Assembly (NCBI RefSeq): GCF_000722875.1
Contig: NZ_JFHR01000001.1
Span: forward strand, 186,001-250,000
DNA length: 64,000 bases
Origin: Sphingobium chlorophenolicum
Lineage (GTDB): Bacteria; Pseudomonadota; Alphaproteobacteria; Sphingomonadales; Sphingomonadaceae
Reading direction: 5' to 3'
Shown: positions 10,001-18,523 of the stretch, piece by piece
How the letters are laid out: each line of letters starts with the position of its first letter
Numbering within the stretch: position 1 is the first letter of the stretch
Position numbers and translations under genes: made by a program
Notes under the pieces: model-generated
The model's database searches: none
What the model saw: only the letters and a program-made list of their open reading frames with translations
What the model was told of the DNA's origin: nothing

Positions 10001-13000
10001 TTGGATCGCCTGGACCGCTACCGCGGCCATATTCTCAACTGGTACGAGACGAGAACGCTCGCGGCCCTGGAGCCCCGATATGTTTCGACCGTCGACAGCG
10101 GAAATCTCGCGGTCAGTCTGATCACCGTCGCGCGAGCCCTTCAGGAAGCCAGAAGCTTGCCACCGGTCGCCACGGATTTGTGGCGAGGGTTTGACGACAA
10201 TATCGAGTTGCTCGCCGAAGCGATTGCGACGATCGACCTCGAAGCGGCCTCCGCCGCCGGCTCGATCCTTGAGGCTATGCGGGAAACCGCCCGCAGGATT
10301 GAGGAAGGGAGGCAAGACTGGGCCGAGAGGATCGACGATCTCCTGTCGATCGATCTTCCTCGCCTGCGCGAGCAGATTACCCTGATGGCCGAAAGCGTCG
10401 GCGAGGATGAAATCGCCTCCCTGCGGAATGTCCAAGCCTGGCTGGAGCGGCTCGAACATCATCTGTCCGGCATGCGGCGAGACCTTCGGCTGTTCTCGCC
10501 CTGGTGGGAGACGCTCGCGGCGCATCCGGCAGAGTGTTCGAACGTCGCGGCAAAAGTCGCCGACCTGTTGGCGAACGACCGGCTGCCGTCCACGCACGCG
10601 GGCGCCGCGGCAGCAATTGGCGTCCTCAATGCGGCGAGAGACCAGCTACCGGCGGAAAGCCGGCAATGGGCGCACGATCTCCAGGCGGCGATCGAGGAAG
10701 GCCAGGCGGCCCGGCAAGCGCTTCATGACCGCCTCGATGACCTCTCCAGTCGCGCTAACGCCGCCGCGCACGCCATGGACTTCTCGTTCCTGTTCGATGC
10801 CGGCAGCCGGCTCTTTCATATCGGCTACAATGTGAGCGCCGATCGAATAGATCCGCACCACTACGATCTGCTCGCCAGCGAAGCACGCCTCGCCAGCTTT
10901 TTCGCCATCGCGAAGGGCGACATAGAGCCTCTGCACTGGTTCCATCTCGGGCGGCCCATCACCAAGCAGCACGCAGGCCTGGCGTTGATATCGTGGAACG
11001 GCTCGATGTTCGAATATCTGATGCCGAACATCTTCCTGCAGAGCGATCCCCAAACCCTGCTCGGAATGAGTGACCGGACCGCGATTGCTATCCAGATCGC
11101 ATTCGGGCGGTCACATGATATGCCTTGGGGTATTTCGGAGTCGTCCTTCGCATCGATGGGCGAGGACCGCGTCTACCGATATCACGCATTCGGCGTCCCT
11201 GCGCTCGGCCTCCAGCGAGGTCTGGGGCGCGATCTGGTTATCAGCCCCTATGCGACGGCGCTGGCGCTGACGATCCGGCCCGCGCTGGCGACGCGCAACC
11301 TTCAAACTCTGGCGGATCTTGGCCTCATCGGCCGATACGGATTTTTCGAAGCGGTCGACTTCACGCCCGAGCGGGCGCCTGACGGTGAACGCTTTGCCGT
11401 CGTGCGCTCCTACATGGCTCATCATCATGGCATGAGCCTTGCCGCGCTCGGAAACGCGTTGTGCGATGACATGCTCGTGCGCTGGTTCCACACCGATCCT
11501 CATATCCGCACCGTCGACCTGCTCCTTAACGAAAGGATTCCATGGGAGCTGCCGCCCGAGATCGCGCGGCTTGAGGTTCGTGAGCCACAGCCGGAACCCG
11601 ACGAACTGATTCCGGGCCTTTACGGCTGGGCACCCACTCGGCGCCGTGGGGAGCACGCGTGGCAGATTCTCGGCAATGGCCGGCTTTCGAGCCGCATTCG
11701 GACAGACGGTGCAGGTGGGCTGAGCTGGAACCAGCATGCCCTGACCCGTGGGGACGCAGGTTTCTGGATCTATCTGCACGACCGGGATGCAGATGTTACC
11801 TGGTCGGCAACGGGCGGCCCCTTTTCTCGACCCGAAGACGCGCCGGAGGTGATCTTCCAAGCGCATCAGGTGGAGTTCCACCAGCGCGCCCACGGCTTGT
11901 CGGTCACGACAACGATCAATGTCGCCAATGCCGACGACCTGGAGATCCGGCGTGTCGCTCTTGTCAATGATAGCGATAAGCCCCGGACCATCGAAGTCAC
12001 GGGCTACGCGCAGATCGTTCTGGCTCCGGCCCAGGACGCGGCGCGCCACCCTGCCTTCAGCAAGCTGTTCGTGGGGGCGGAAGCCTTGCCTGGCAATGAC
12101 GGCCTGCTTTTCACGCGGCGGCCGCGCAGTTCGGCGGAACGTCCGCCCGTCCTGCTGACCCGTGTGATCGGGGATGAAGATGGCGTTACCCTGCTCGGTC
12201 TCGAAGCCGATCGCAGCGCTTTCATCGGACGATATGGGTGCCCCAGGCGGCCCGCATTGTTGACCGGGGAACTGCCTGGTGGCCCGCTCGGCTGGACGCT
12301 TGATCCGATCTGCGCGATCAGGATGACGGTGGAACTGCCTCCGCGCGCGCGACGTGAATTCGCCTTCGTCACCATTGCGGCTGGATCCCGGCAATCGGCC
12401 CTCGAACTTGCCGAGCGCTTTACCACCCTGCCGTCACTCGACTGGGCTGTGAGCGATACGGCAAGTGCGGCGGCGCGCGAGATGCACAAGCTGGGCCTGC
12501 AGCCGCACATCGTGCCGCAGGCGCAGGCGTTGCTGTCCACTCTTCTCACCAGAGCGGCAGAGCCGGGATCGGCCGGCGCGCGCACATTTCGGCGCGGGGA
12601 CCTTTGGGCGCTCGGGATATCGGGCGACCATCCTATTTTGATGCTGCGTTCCGGAACCGCGGAGCAGCAGGACCTGCTTCGACAGCTTCTCTCCTTCCAC
12701 AAGCTCATGCGGCAGCGTGGTATGCCGATCGACCTGGTGGTGACGCATGAAGGAACGTCGGGCTATATCGAGCCCGTCCGCGAGCGTCTTCTGGAAGTGC
12801 TGAAGGATGCCGGGCTACAGGATCGCCTTGGCACCCATGCCGGGATACACCTCGTCGGCATCGGTCCATCCGATGGCGAGCGGGCGGCGCTTCTCGATCA
12901 GGTTGCCCGCCTCATCCTTGACGAAGCCGGCGGCAGCCTAGTCGACCAGCTTGCGCGATACGACCAGCCGCCGCATCCGGGCCCGCTGTTCGCGCCGGTC

Positions 13001-15463
13001 GGGGCGAACTCCGGTACAATCATGACGGCGCCCGTACCGCGCCCGGCTGATCTGCAATTCGATAATGGGTGGGGAGGCTTCGATCCGGATACGGGCGACT
13101 ATACTATCTATCTGGAACCCGGTGCGCCGACCCCTGCGCCCTGGGCCAACGTCCTCGCCAACGACGGCTTCGGGACGATCGTGACCGAGGGCGGTCTGGG
13201 CTTCACCTGGGCGATAAACAGTGGTGAAAACCGTCTCACGCCGTGGTTCAACGACCCTGTCGAAGATCCTCAAGGCGAACGCCTTTATCTGCGCGATGAG
13301 GAAAACGCACGGCTCTGGACGCCGACGCCGCTTCCGGCCGGTGGAGACACGGCATGCCGCATCGATCACGGCCCCGACCGTACGTCCTGGCACCGGCATA
13401 GCGAAGGCCTTGAACAGGAGCTCTCCGTCATCGTGCCGACGCACGACACCGTGAAGCTTGTCCGGCTTCGCTTGCGTAATCAGTTGCCGCGTCCGCGCCG
13501 GATCACGGCTACCTACTATGCCGAATGGCTGATGGGCGCTGTGCAAGGAGAACAGGCGCCCCTGCGCCGCTCATTCTATGATCCGATCTCGCACGCGATT
13601 CTCGGCCAAAATCCCTGGACCGACGAATTTGCCGACCGCATCTCCTTTCTTGCTTCGACACTTCCGGTCCACACGCTCACCACCTCACGCTACGATTTTC
13701 ACGGCGATGACGCCGACCCCACCAGTCCCCTCGGACTTCTGAACTGGGATCTTGGTCACCGGCAGCATGCTGCCGGTGACGACTGCTGCGCCGCCCTGCA
13801 GGTCCATCTTGATATCCCGGCTGAAGGAACCGCAGAAGTTTGCTTTGTGCTGGGGCAGGGCGACGACCTGGATCACGCGCGTGACCTTGTCCGTCGCTGG
13901 CAGGACCCATCGGCCTTCGAGACCGCGGCGCGGGAGTGTGCCGGTTTCTGGAAGGACAGGCTGGACGCGGTGCAGGTCAAGACGCCCGATCCCGCCTTTG
14001 ACCTGATGGTCAACCGGTGGCTGCCGCACCAGTCGCTCAGCGCCCGCATCCGCGCTCGCGCGGGCTTTTATCAGGCGAGCGGCGCTTTCGGTTTTCGCGA
14101 CCAGCTGCAGGATGTTCTGGCACAGATCCATGCCGATCCGAATGCAACACGGCAGCATATCCTTGCCGCGGCTGCCCATCAGTTCGAGGAAGGCGACGTG
14201 CTGCATTGGTGGCATCCGCCATTGGATCGCGGCGTCCGCACGCGCTGCTCGGACGATCTGGTCTGGCTACCGTACGCCGTTGCTCATTATGTTGAGGCGA
14301 CCGGAGACAAAACCATCCTGAGCGAGCTGGTTCCTTTTCTGCGGGCGCCCCCGCTCACGGCCGAAGAAACCGATCGCTATGCGCGTTTCGAGGTGAGTGA
14401 CTACACGCAATCCCTGTTCGTTCATTGCGAGCGCGCGCTTTCCCACGCCTACCGCCTCGGGTCTCATGGCCTCCCGCTGATTGGTGCAGGGGACTGGAAT
14501 GACGGCATGGATCGCGTGGGCAACCGGGGGCATGGCGAAAGCATATGGCTCGCCTGGTTTCTCATCGCGACCATCCGAAATTTCACGCGTCATTGTGTGG
14601 ATGCGGACCGGAACGAGTTCCGCGACCATTGGAACGGCCGCGCAGAGACGCTTGCGGCCGCGGTGGAACGGTCGGGGTGGGATGGCGAATGGTATTTGCG
14701 CGCATTCGACGACGACGGCCGTCCATGGGGCGCGTCGGAAGAACAGGAATGCCGCATCGATTCCATCGCGCAGTCGTGGTCCGTATTGTCGGGTGCCGGC
14801 AAGGTCGAGCGTACCCGATCGGCGCTCGCTTCGGCCAGACGATATCTGGTTCGGGATGACGACAGTCTCGTGCGTCTGCTGGATCCGCCCTTTGACCGCA
14901 CGCCGCGTGAGCCGGGTTATATCAAGGCCTATCCGCCGGGAATTCGCGAGAATGGAGGCCAGTATACCCACGCGGCAAGCTGGCTCGCGCTCGCGTTCGC
15001 GCGCACGGGGGATGGTGATGGGGCCAAGGCGCTCTTCGACCGAATCAATCCTATTCAGCATGCCGCGACGGCTCGCAGCGCCGCCCATTATCGAACCGAG
15101 CCTTATGTCGTGGCGGCTGACATTGCCGGCATGGAGCCCCACCTCGGCCGAGGTGGCTGGACCTGGTACACGGGTGCCGCAGCCTGGACATGGCGGTTGG
15201 CGGTAGAGGAGATTCTTGGCGTTCGGCTCGTGGGCGGCGAACTTCAGGTGCGCCCCGTCTTGCCCAGGGACTGGGAGAGCGTCGAATTGACCCTGCGGCG
15301 AGGCCGTGGGTCTATTCATGTGACGATCGAGACGGATGATACTCTGGAGAGCGAAGAACCGGTAATCGAGGTTGAAGGGACGCTCTGGGACGCACGCGGA
15401 ATCCCGTTCCCCGAGAACGATCATACGCGGATAGTCGTCGTGCGGGTTGCGCAGCGAGCCTGA
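7052..15463 (+). CDS. ndvB: Cyclic beta-1,2-glucan synthase (NdvB/ChvB family)
   Basis: A giant inner-membrane protein of 2803 residues, the normal size for this family. It builds a protein-linked beta-1,2-glucan from UDP-glucose, cyclises it and releases cyclic glucan to the periplasm. TM helices lie around 310-365, 725-760 and 780-880. The GT84 glycosyltransferase core contains MTADADTR (about 530), SHDLFEG and the RWHRWVRGDWQ motif (about 685); a glucoamylase-like segment follows (about 920-1500). The C-terminal GH94 phosphorylase-like domain that controls chain length has GDWNDGMDRVG near 2480. ATG at 7052 directly follows a TTG codon touching the USP stop; either could be used. No NdvA-type exporter gene is nearby. 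A perfect 26-bp palindrome is embedded at 13755-13780. Confidence 0.93.
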   Translation: MADYEERDPLAGAAEEVADRHRLTGLLGKSVPLPAWAHLEEMKTWLRQARQAAAKADKRAGAAAEWLLDNDYQIQRAILQIREDLPGEFYAKLPAISGDGLGRPRVHQLAHALLQASHLQVSLNGAVLFVEQYQKKMPLSIAETWAFPTMLRIVCLELLIGGFSHLFPEVEPPFEIVETPDTAMVGFDDTECVARAIANLGVIATIQWNDFFDRTSQVEAILRRDPAGVYPHMDFDTRDRYRHAVEQLADQSGLPEWDVAERALRQCYSSDEAPSGHVGFWLIDIGRPAFADAIDPRPWTPGSILRRALRYPGLLYAAALLLAGLAGFALPAAYLVSTGATAGSWLLGIALTLLPASILSITFVNWLVTHIVRPNVLPKLDFKDGIPESSATAVVMPVLVARLSDIAPLLRRLEAHRLSNPDAALEFVLLSDFADASQESVSVDADIVRALTSGIEELNARFANAKGHGPFHLLHRPRRFNAAQGCWMGWERKRGKLEQFNAFILNGDASPFNVTVGSIERLRRCRFVMTADADTRLSAGIVRRLVGTLSHPLNRAHFNAATGAVERGYTVLQPRVELAPEATGQSLFSRLYGGDTTIDIYSRAVSDVYQDLLGTGVYVGKGLYDVAAFHRSLEGRVPENTLLSHDLFEGLHGRAALVSDAIVYESFPTSYLDFTWRWHRWVRGDWQILPWLFPFVPGGDGRWLRNRLGWFDRLKIFDNLRRSIIPASIVALLVGGWFLLHGQPWVWTLLAVIAPGAYLFTDLVTGLAQGRRRGVMQNLLRRLADHAGRWFLAIVFLVSDAMIALHAIAITLWRLHSGQRKLEWTSAAHMATRNAARHPRLAAWRDMAASPVFALIIGAGLFLAAPASLPVAAPLLLLWFIAPEIAIRISRPIEPAKDTLSENDRKFLRLMARRTWLFFETFVRPEDNWLPPDNYQEPPDEEIAHRTSPTNIGMMMVSVLTAWRLGHIGLNEVATRLHNTLDTLDRLDRYRGHILNWYETRTLAALEPRYVSTVDSGNLAVSLITVARALQEARSLPPVATDLWRGFDDNIELLAEAIATIDLEAASAAGSILEAMRETARRIEEGRQDWAERIDDLLSIDLPRLREQITLMAESVGEDEIASLRNVQAWLERLEHHLSGMRRDLRLFSPWWETLAAHPAECSNVAAKVADLLANDRLPSTHAGAAAAIGVLNAARDQLPAESRQWAHDLQAAIEEGQAARQALHDRLDDLSSRANAAAHAMDFSFLFDAGSRLFHIGYNVSADRIDPHHYDLLASEARLASFFAIAKGDIEPLHWFHLGRPITKQHAGLALISWNGSMFEYLMPNIFLQSDPQTLLGMSDRTAIAIQIAFGRSHDMPWGISESSFASMGEDRVYRYHAFGVPALGLQRGLGRDLVISPYATALALTIRPALATRNLQTLADLGLIGRYGFFEAVDFTPERAPDGERFAVVRSYMAHHHGMSLAALGNALCDDMLVRWFHTDPHIRTVDLLLNERIPWELPPEIARLEVREPQPEPDELIPGLYGWAPTRRRGEHAWQILGNGRLSSRIRTDGAGGLSWNQHALTRGDAGFWIYLHDRDADVTWSATGGPFSRPEDAPEVIFQAHQVEFHQRAHGLSVTTTINVANADDLEIRRVALVNDSDKPRTIEVTGYAQIVLAPAQDAARHPAFSKLFVGAEALPGNDGLLFTRRPRSSAERPPVLLTRVIGDEDGVTLLGLEADRSAFIGRYGCPRRPALLTGELPGGPLGWTLDPICAIRMTVELPPRARREFAFVTIAAGSRQSALELAERFTTLPSLDWAVSDTASAAAREMHKLGLQPHIVPQAQALLSTLLTRAAEPGSAGARTFRRGDLWALGISGDHPILMLRSGTAEQQDLLRQLLSFHKLMRQRGMPIDLVVTHEGTSGYIEPVRERLLEVLKDAGLQDRLGTHAGIHLVGIGPSDGERAALLDQVARLILDEAGGSLVDQLARYDQPPHPGPLFAPVGANSGTIMTAPVPRPADLQFDNGWGGFDPDTGDYTIYLEPGAPTPAPWANVLANDGFGTIVTEGGLGFTWAINSGENRLTPWFNDPVEDPQGERLYLRDEENARLWTPTPLPAGGDTACRIDHGPDRTSWHRHSEGLEQELSVIVPTHDTVKLVRLRLRNQLPRPRRITATYYAEWLMGAVQGEQAPLRRSFYDPISHAILGQNPWTDEFADRISFLASTLPVHTLTTSRYDFHGDDADPTSPLGLLNWDLGHRQHAAGDDCCAALQVHLDIPAEGTAEVCFVLGQGDDLDHARDLVRRWQDPSAFETAARECAGFWKDRLDAVQVKTPDPAFDLMVNRWLPHQSLSARIRARAGFYQASGAFGFRDQLQDVLAQIHADPNATRQHILAAAAHQFEEGDVLHWWHPPLDRGVRTRCSDDLVWLPYAVAHYVEATGDKTILSELVPFLRAPPLTAEETDRYARFEVSDYTQSLFVHCERALSHAYRLGSHGLPLIGAGDWNDGMDRVGNRGHGESIWLAWFLIATIRNFTRHCVDADRNEFRDHWNGRAETLAAAVERSGWDGEWYLRAFDDDGRPWGASEEQECRIDSIAQSWSVLSGAGKVERTRSALASARRYLVRDDDSLVRLLDPPFDRTPREPGYIKAYPPGIRENGGQYTHAASWLALAFARTGDGDGAKALFDRINPIQHAATARSAAHYRTEPYVVAADIAGMEPHLGRGGWTWYTGAAAWTWRLAVEEILGVRLVGGELQVRPVLPRDWESVELTLRRGRGSIHVTIETDDTLESEEPVIEVEGTLWDARGIPFPENDHTRIVVVRVAQRA
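13755..13780. repeat. Perfect 26-bp palindrome inside ndvB
   Basis: Half-site GTCACCGGCAGCA is followed directly by its reverse complement. It lies in coding sequence (residues around LGHRQHAAG). It could form a cruciform or RNA hairpin; no function is known. Confidence 0.6.
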
Positions 15464-15502
15464 AGAGCAATCCAGGACCGGGGCCAACGTGTATCCGGTG
15501 CT

Positions 15503-15510
15503 TTACGTAG
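15503..15510 (+). promoter_or_regulatory. TTACGTAG box upstream of the small coiled-coil gene
   Basis: TTACGTAG followed by CGCC, ending 64 bases before the ATG at 15575. Same 8-mer as at 3250 and 21301; candidate FixJ site by analogy. Confidence 0.45.
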
Positions 15511-15574
15511 CGCCCAGTGCTTCAGGCTCGGCTACAGGAACACTTCTCAACACCTTGTTGCCGGGGAGCGACCG

Positions 15575-15811
15575 ATGAGCACCATTGAAGAACTTAAGGC
15601 TGATCTTGCCAAGCTCCGGGACGAAGCCAAGGTCCAGGTGCATCTGGGCGCGATGGAAGCTCGCGAGGAGTGGGACGAGCTCGAAACCAAATGGCACCAT
15701 TTCGTTGCAGAAGCTCGCCTTCAGGAGAGCGGCGGTAACATCAAGGCCGCGCTCCAGGTGCTCGCTGATGAACTTCGTTCGGCTTACCTGCGTCTGAAGA
15801 AGGCGCTATAA
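15575..15811 (+). CDS. Small charged helical protein of unknown function
   Basis: A 78-residue protein, almost wholly helical in appearance, rich in Glu, Lys and Leu (starts MSTIEELKADLAKLRDEAK; heptad-like leucines suggest a coiled coil). No signal peptide or TM segment. The start is supported by GGGGAGCGACCG before the ATG. It has its own TTACGTAG box 64 bases upstream, so it is probably induced with the hypoxia set. I do not recognise a named family; a role as a stress-induced accessory protein is only a guess. Confidence 0.7.
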   Translation: MSTIEELKADLAKLRDEAKVQVHLGAMEAREEWDELETKWHHFVAEARLQESGGNIKAALQVLADELRSAYLRLKKAL

Positions 15812-15865
15812 ATCTGCACCGAACCCCAAGCCGATTTCGGTACCTACTGTTCTGAAGGAATCTCC

Positions 15866-16192
15866 GTGACTGACACAGCCGCCATAGAAGAGCGCCTGAC
15901 AGAGCGACTGTCGGAACTTCGCGCTCGGCTGACGCGAGTGAATGCGGATCTGGCTGAGCCCCTTAATGCGGACTCATCGGAACAGGCCGTCGAAGTCGAA
16001 GATGATGCGGGTCTGGAAGCCGAGGCAAGCTTGATCGTGCGGGAGGCCGCTTCGATCGATCGTGCCCTGGAGCGAATTGCGAAGGGCACCTATGGCGAAT
16101 GCGTTCGTTGTGGGTCGCAGATTGCACCGGCTCGGCTGGATGCACGGCCGGAGGCAGCATTGTGCATCGATTGCGCGCGCGCCGAACAATGA
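15866..16192 (+). CDS. DksA/TraR family C4 zinc-finger protein
   Basis: A 108-residue protein with an N-terminal coiled coil (about 5-65) and a C-terminal C4 zinc finger, CVRCGSQIAP...CIDCARAEQ (about 78-105). This is the DksA/TraR architecture: such proteins insert into the RNA polymerase secondary channel and modulate promoters together with ppGpp. At 108 residues it is shorter than DksA (about 150) and is a DksA-like paralogue. The acidic tip residues of E. coli DksA are not clearly conserved. GTG is the start, with GGAATC upstream. It lies 54 bases after the small helical-protein gene and may be in one transcript with it. Confidence 0.85.
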   Translation: MTDTAAIEERLTERLSELRARLTRVNADLAEPLNADSSEQAVEVEDDAGLEAEASLIVREAASIDRALERIAKGTYGECVRCGSQIAPARLDARPEAALCIDCARAEQ

Positions 16193-16264
16193 TCGGCATC
16201 GCGACCTCACCGGATGGAGAATCCCTTCGGCTGGGGCGACATGCGCGGCCTGCATCATTCCCCG

Positions 16265-17875
16265 TCACAAATGGCGAACATCCAGGACGTCCATGACTTG
16301 CGTTGCGACCGTCTTGCGGTCATCCGCCGCGTTGACGCGGTGCCAGTCGATCTCACCCAGATCATAGCGAGTCTGCAATTCGACAACGGCGCCGTTGGCG
16401 TCGGAAGCGTCATGTGTCCGGGCGGATACCCTCGCCGTCAGCATATCGGGTGATGCGTCGAGCCATATCCCATCGAACCGCACATCTCGTCGCAGTGCGA
16501 CCTGATGGATCTCCGTGCGCTCTTCAGGCTTCGCATGGACAGCGTCGGCCACCACCGAATGCCCGGCGTAAAGCATGTGTCCCGCCAGCCGTCTCAGCTC
16601 TGTGTAAATCGCTGCGTTCGCGGACAGGGTATATGCGTCTTTGGGAAGCGGCGATTCTGGCGGCACGCCGGCAAGTCGCTTCCGCAGCACATCGGATCTC
16701 AGAATACGCGCGCCTGGAACCTCGCCGAGGGAATGGCCGATCAGTTTCGCTATTGTGGACTTGCCGGATCCGGAAAGCCCGCCAATGGCGACGAGCCGCG
16801 CGGGCACCGGTTCGAGCACTGCGCGCGCCAGCGTCAGATAGGCGCTGGCCTTTTGGGTCAGAGCTTCGTCTGAACCATCGCTCGCCTGTGCGGCCGATGT
16901 ATGGGCGCGAATCCCGGCTCGGATCGAAAGAAACAACGGCACAAGGGCCACGCCGGCATCGTCCTGAGGGGAAATGTCCAGATAGCGATTGAACAGGGCA
17001 TTCGCTTCGCAATGAAGGCCGCGGCCCCATAAATCCATGAGTAGGAACGCAAGGTCGTAAAGGACATCGCCGGTCGCAAGTTCGGGACTGAATTCCAGGC
17101 AGTCGAACAGGACGGGGCTCCCGTCGATCACGGCAATGTTACCCAGATGCAGATCGCCATGGCCATGTCTCACGCGCCCGCTTCGCGCACGTGAATCGAG
17201 CAGATCGGAGTGCTGGGCCAGCAGGGCGACTTGCCTGTCGATCAGGTCTCTCACGAGCCGAGCGGGAAGAATGTCGGGGAATCGAGCCATGCTTCGATCA
17301 TTCCCGGCAATGACGGCTTCCAAACGGCTGCGCCCCGATCCGGACAGGCACGTCTCGGCGCCATCATGAAATGCCTTGATCCGGTCTGCGAGCTGCGTGA
17401 TCAGCACATCGGTCAGGCCACCTTGGGTTGCCACATGATCGAGCAAGGCGTCATCGGGAAAGCGGCGCATCTCCAGAAGCCAATCGACAGGTTCTCCGTC
17501 GCCATCGAGGTTCAGGCAGCCCGCCGAATTCTTGGATACCGGGCGAACCGCCAGGTAGAGTTCCGGCGCGGTCCTGCGATTAAGCCGTAGCTCCGCTTCC
17601 AGGGCGGCGCGGCGTCTATCGGCGGTTGAAAAATCCAGATAGTCGAACTGGACGGCACGCTTGAGCTTCCATGCGCGATCGCCGACGAGGAATAGACGCG
17701 CCGCATGCGTGTCGATCCGACGCATGGGCTCTCCAGAGCCGAAGGCTCGTCCCTCGAGAAGGGTTATGACGTCGGCTTGCGGGTCTGCGTGGTGCCGAGG
17801 TCCCGTCGAAGCCTCCGGCAAACTGCTATGCCTGCCCGATTTCGATCTTCCGACTCCGCGCTGGCGCATTTTCAT
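16265..17875 (-). CDS. Bifunctional aminoglycoside-phosphotransferase-like / AAA ATP-binding protein
   Basis: A 536-residue two-domain protein. The N-terminal half resembles APH/choline-kinase-type phosphotransferases (HGDLHLGNIAVIDG with catalytic Asp, then LFDCLEF). The C-terminal half is a P-loop kinase of the AAA_33/gluconate-kinase type with GGLSGSGKST near residue 368. The fusion is widespread in proteobacteria, often near USPs and Hsp20, but its substrate is unknown; aminoglycoside resistance should not be assumed. The 5' end overlaps the hsp20 stop by about 50 bases, implying co-transcription. The conserved part begins near VITLLEGRAFG (residue 36), so the exact start is uncertain. 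Confidence 0.82.
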   Translation of the reverse strand: MKMRQRGVGRSKSGRHSSLPEASTGPRHHADPQADVITLLEGRAFGSGEPMRRIDTHAARLFLVGDRAWKLKRAVQFDYLDFSTADRRRAALEAELRLNRRTAPELYLAVRPVSKNSAGCLNLDGDGEPVDWLLEMRRFPDDALLDHVATQGGLTDVLITQLADRIKAFHDGAETCLSGSGRSRLEAVIAGNDRSMARFPDILPARLVRDLIDRQVALLAQHSDLLDSRARSGRVRHGHGDLHLGNIAVIDGSPVLFDCLEFSPELATGDVLYDLAFLLMDLWGRGLHCEANALFNRYLDISPQDDAGVALVPLFLSIRAGIRAHTSAAQASDGSDEALTQKASAYLTLARAVLEPVPARLVAIGGLSGSGKSTIAKLIGHSLGEVPGARILRSDVLRKRLAGVPPESPLPKDAYTLSANAAIYTELRRLAGHMLYAGHSVVADAVHAKPEERTEIHQVALRRDVRFDGIWLDASPDMLTARVSARTHDASDANGAVVELQTRYDLGEIDWHRVNAADDRKTVATQVMDVLDVRHL

Positions 17876-18320
17876 CCTTGGTCAGTGTGACGGTGAGGAC
17901 ACCATCCTTGAATGCAGCGGTGATCGCGTTCGGGTCAACGTCGCTGGGCAAGGATACCTGGCGCCGGAAGGAGCCATATCGCCGTTCGCTGAATACATAG
18001 CCCTTGTCCTTGCGTTCGGTCTCCTCCTTCTTTTCGCCGGCTATCGTCAGGAGACCGTCAGCGACGCTGATATCGATATCATCATCGGACAGGCCAGGGA
18101 GCTCGGCGGTGAGGCGATAGGCCTTGTCCTCATCGACAAGTTCAACAGCCGGAACTGGCGCGATTGAAGATCGATTGCCGACACCGAACAGACTGGCGGC
18201 GGGGCGGCCAAAATCTTCGAAGAGGCGGTCAATCTCCGTGCGAAGCCAATCAACCGGATGATCGAGAATTGGGCTGATCGGATTGGCCTTGGACGTGGTC
18301 GCTGGAACCTGATCATTCAT
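17826..18320 (-). CDS. Hsp20/alpha-crystallin small heat shock protein
   Basis: A 164-residue ATP-independent chaperone that holds unfolding proteins. The alpha-crystallin domain spans about 55-150: it opens with PAVELVDEDKAYRLTAELPG, contains ISVADGLLTIAGEK and ends with the signature AAFKDGVLTVTLTK, followed by a C-terminal tail. The N-terminal arm has the common WLRTEIDRLFEDF segment. AGGAGGTCCGCC precedes the ATG. Hsp20 is a standard member of oxygen-limitation and dormancy regulons (for example HspX of mycobacteria). Its 3' end overlaps the kinase/ATPase gene. The divergent region to its right (18321-18764) holds a 22-bp palindrome and leads to fixL. Confidence 0.93.
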   Translation of the reverse strand: MNDQVPATTSKANPISPILDHPVDWLRTEIDRLFEDFGRPAASLFGVGNRSSIAPVPAVELVDEDKAYRLTAELPGLSDDDIDISVADGLLTIAGEKKEETERKDKGYVFSERRYGSFRRQVSLPSDVDPNAITAAFKDGVLTVTLTKDENAPARSRKIEIGQA

Positions 18321-18424
18321 GGCGGACCTCCTGCGAAATGAATGCTCGAGGTCCGGATTGGGCGGGGGGGGATGGCCGATGAATCAGGCCAACAGCGATC
18401 CGGCCCTCGAGCGAGGAGGAGGCT

Positions 18425-18523
18425 ATGCGGTTGCCTGGGTGGGCTCTATCCGGAAAGTTACTGAGGGGCGTTTGGGGCGCTCACCATCTCACAATGGACC
18501 CGCGGGTCCATTGGTTCAGGTAG
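18425..18523 (+). CDS. Possible 32-residue leader peptide upstream of fixL
   Basis: ATG six bases after a near-perfect Shine-Dalgarno (GCGAGGAGGAGGCT); reads MRLPGWALSGKLLRG and ends HWFR before TAG. The 22-bp palindrome occupies its last third. No similarity is recognised. The strong translation signal in otherwise non-coding DNA is the only support, and the SD-like purine run could be chance. Confidence 0.25.
   Translation: MRLPGWALSGKLLRGVWGAHHLTMDPRVHWFR
18492..18513. promoter_or_regulatory. Perfect 22-bp palindrome between hsp20 and fixL
   Basis: Half-site CAATGGACCCG followed directly by its reverse complement. With no spacer and no T-run it looks more like a dimeric operator than a terminator. 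It lies 172 bases upstream of hsp20 and about 270-350 upstream of fixL. The bound protein is unknown. Confidence 0.5.

Noticed and set aside
14267-15487. Long minus-strand open frame (406 codons) opposite the ndvB 3' end
   Set aside because: It is a shadow of the high-GC ndvB frame; composition is Arg/Gly/Pro-rich with no recognisable domain.
16265-17875. Aminoglycoside resistance gene
   Set aside because: Only the fold of the N-terminal domain resembles APH; fusion to a P-loop kinase and the stress context argue against drug modification.
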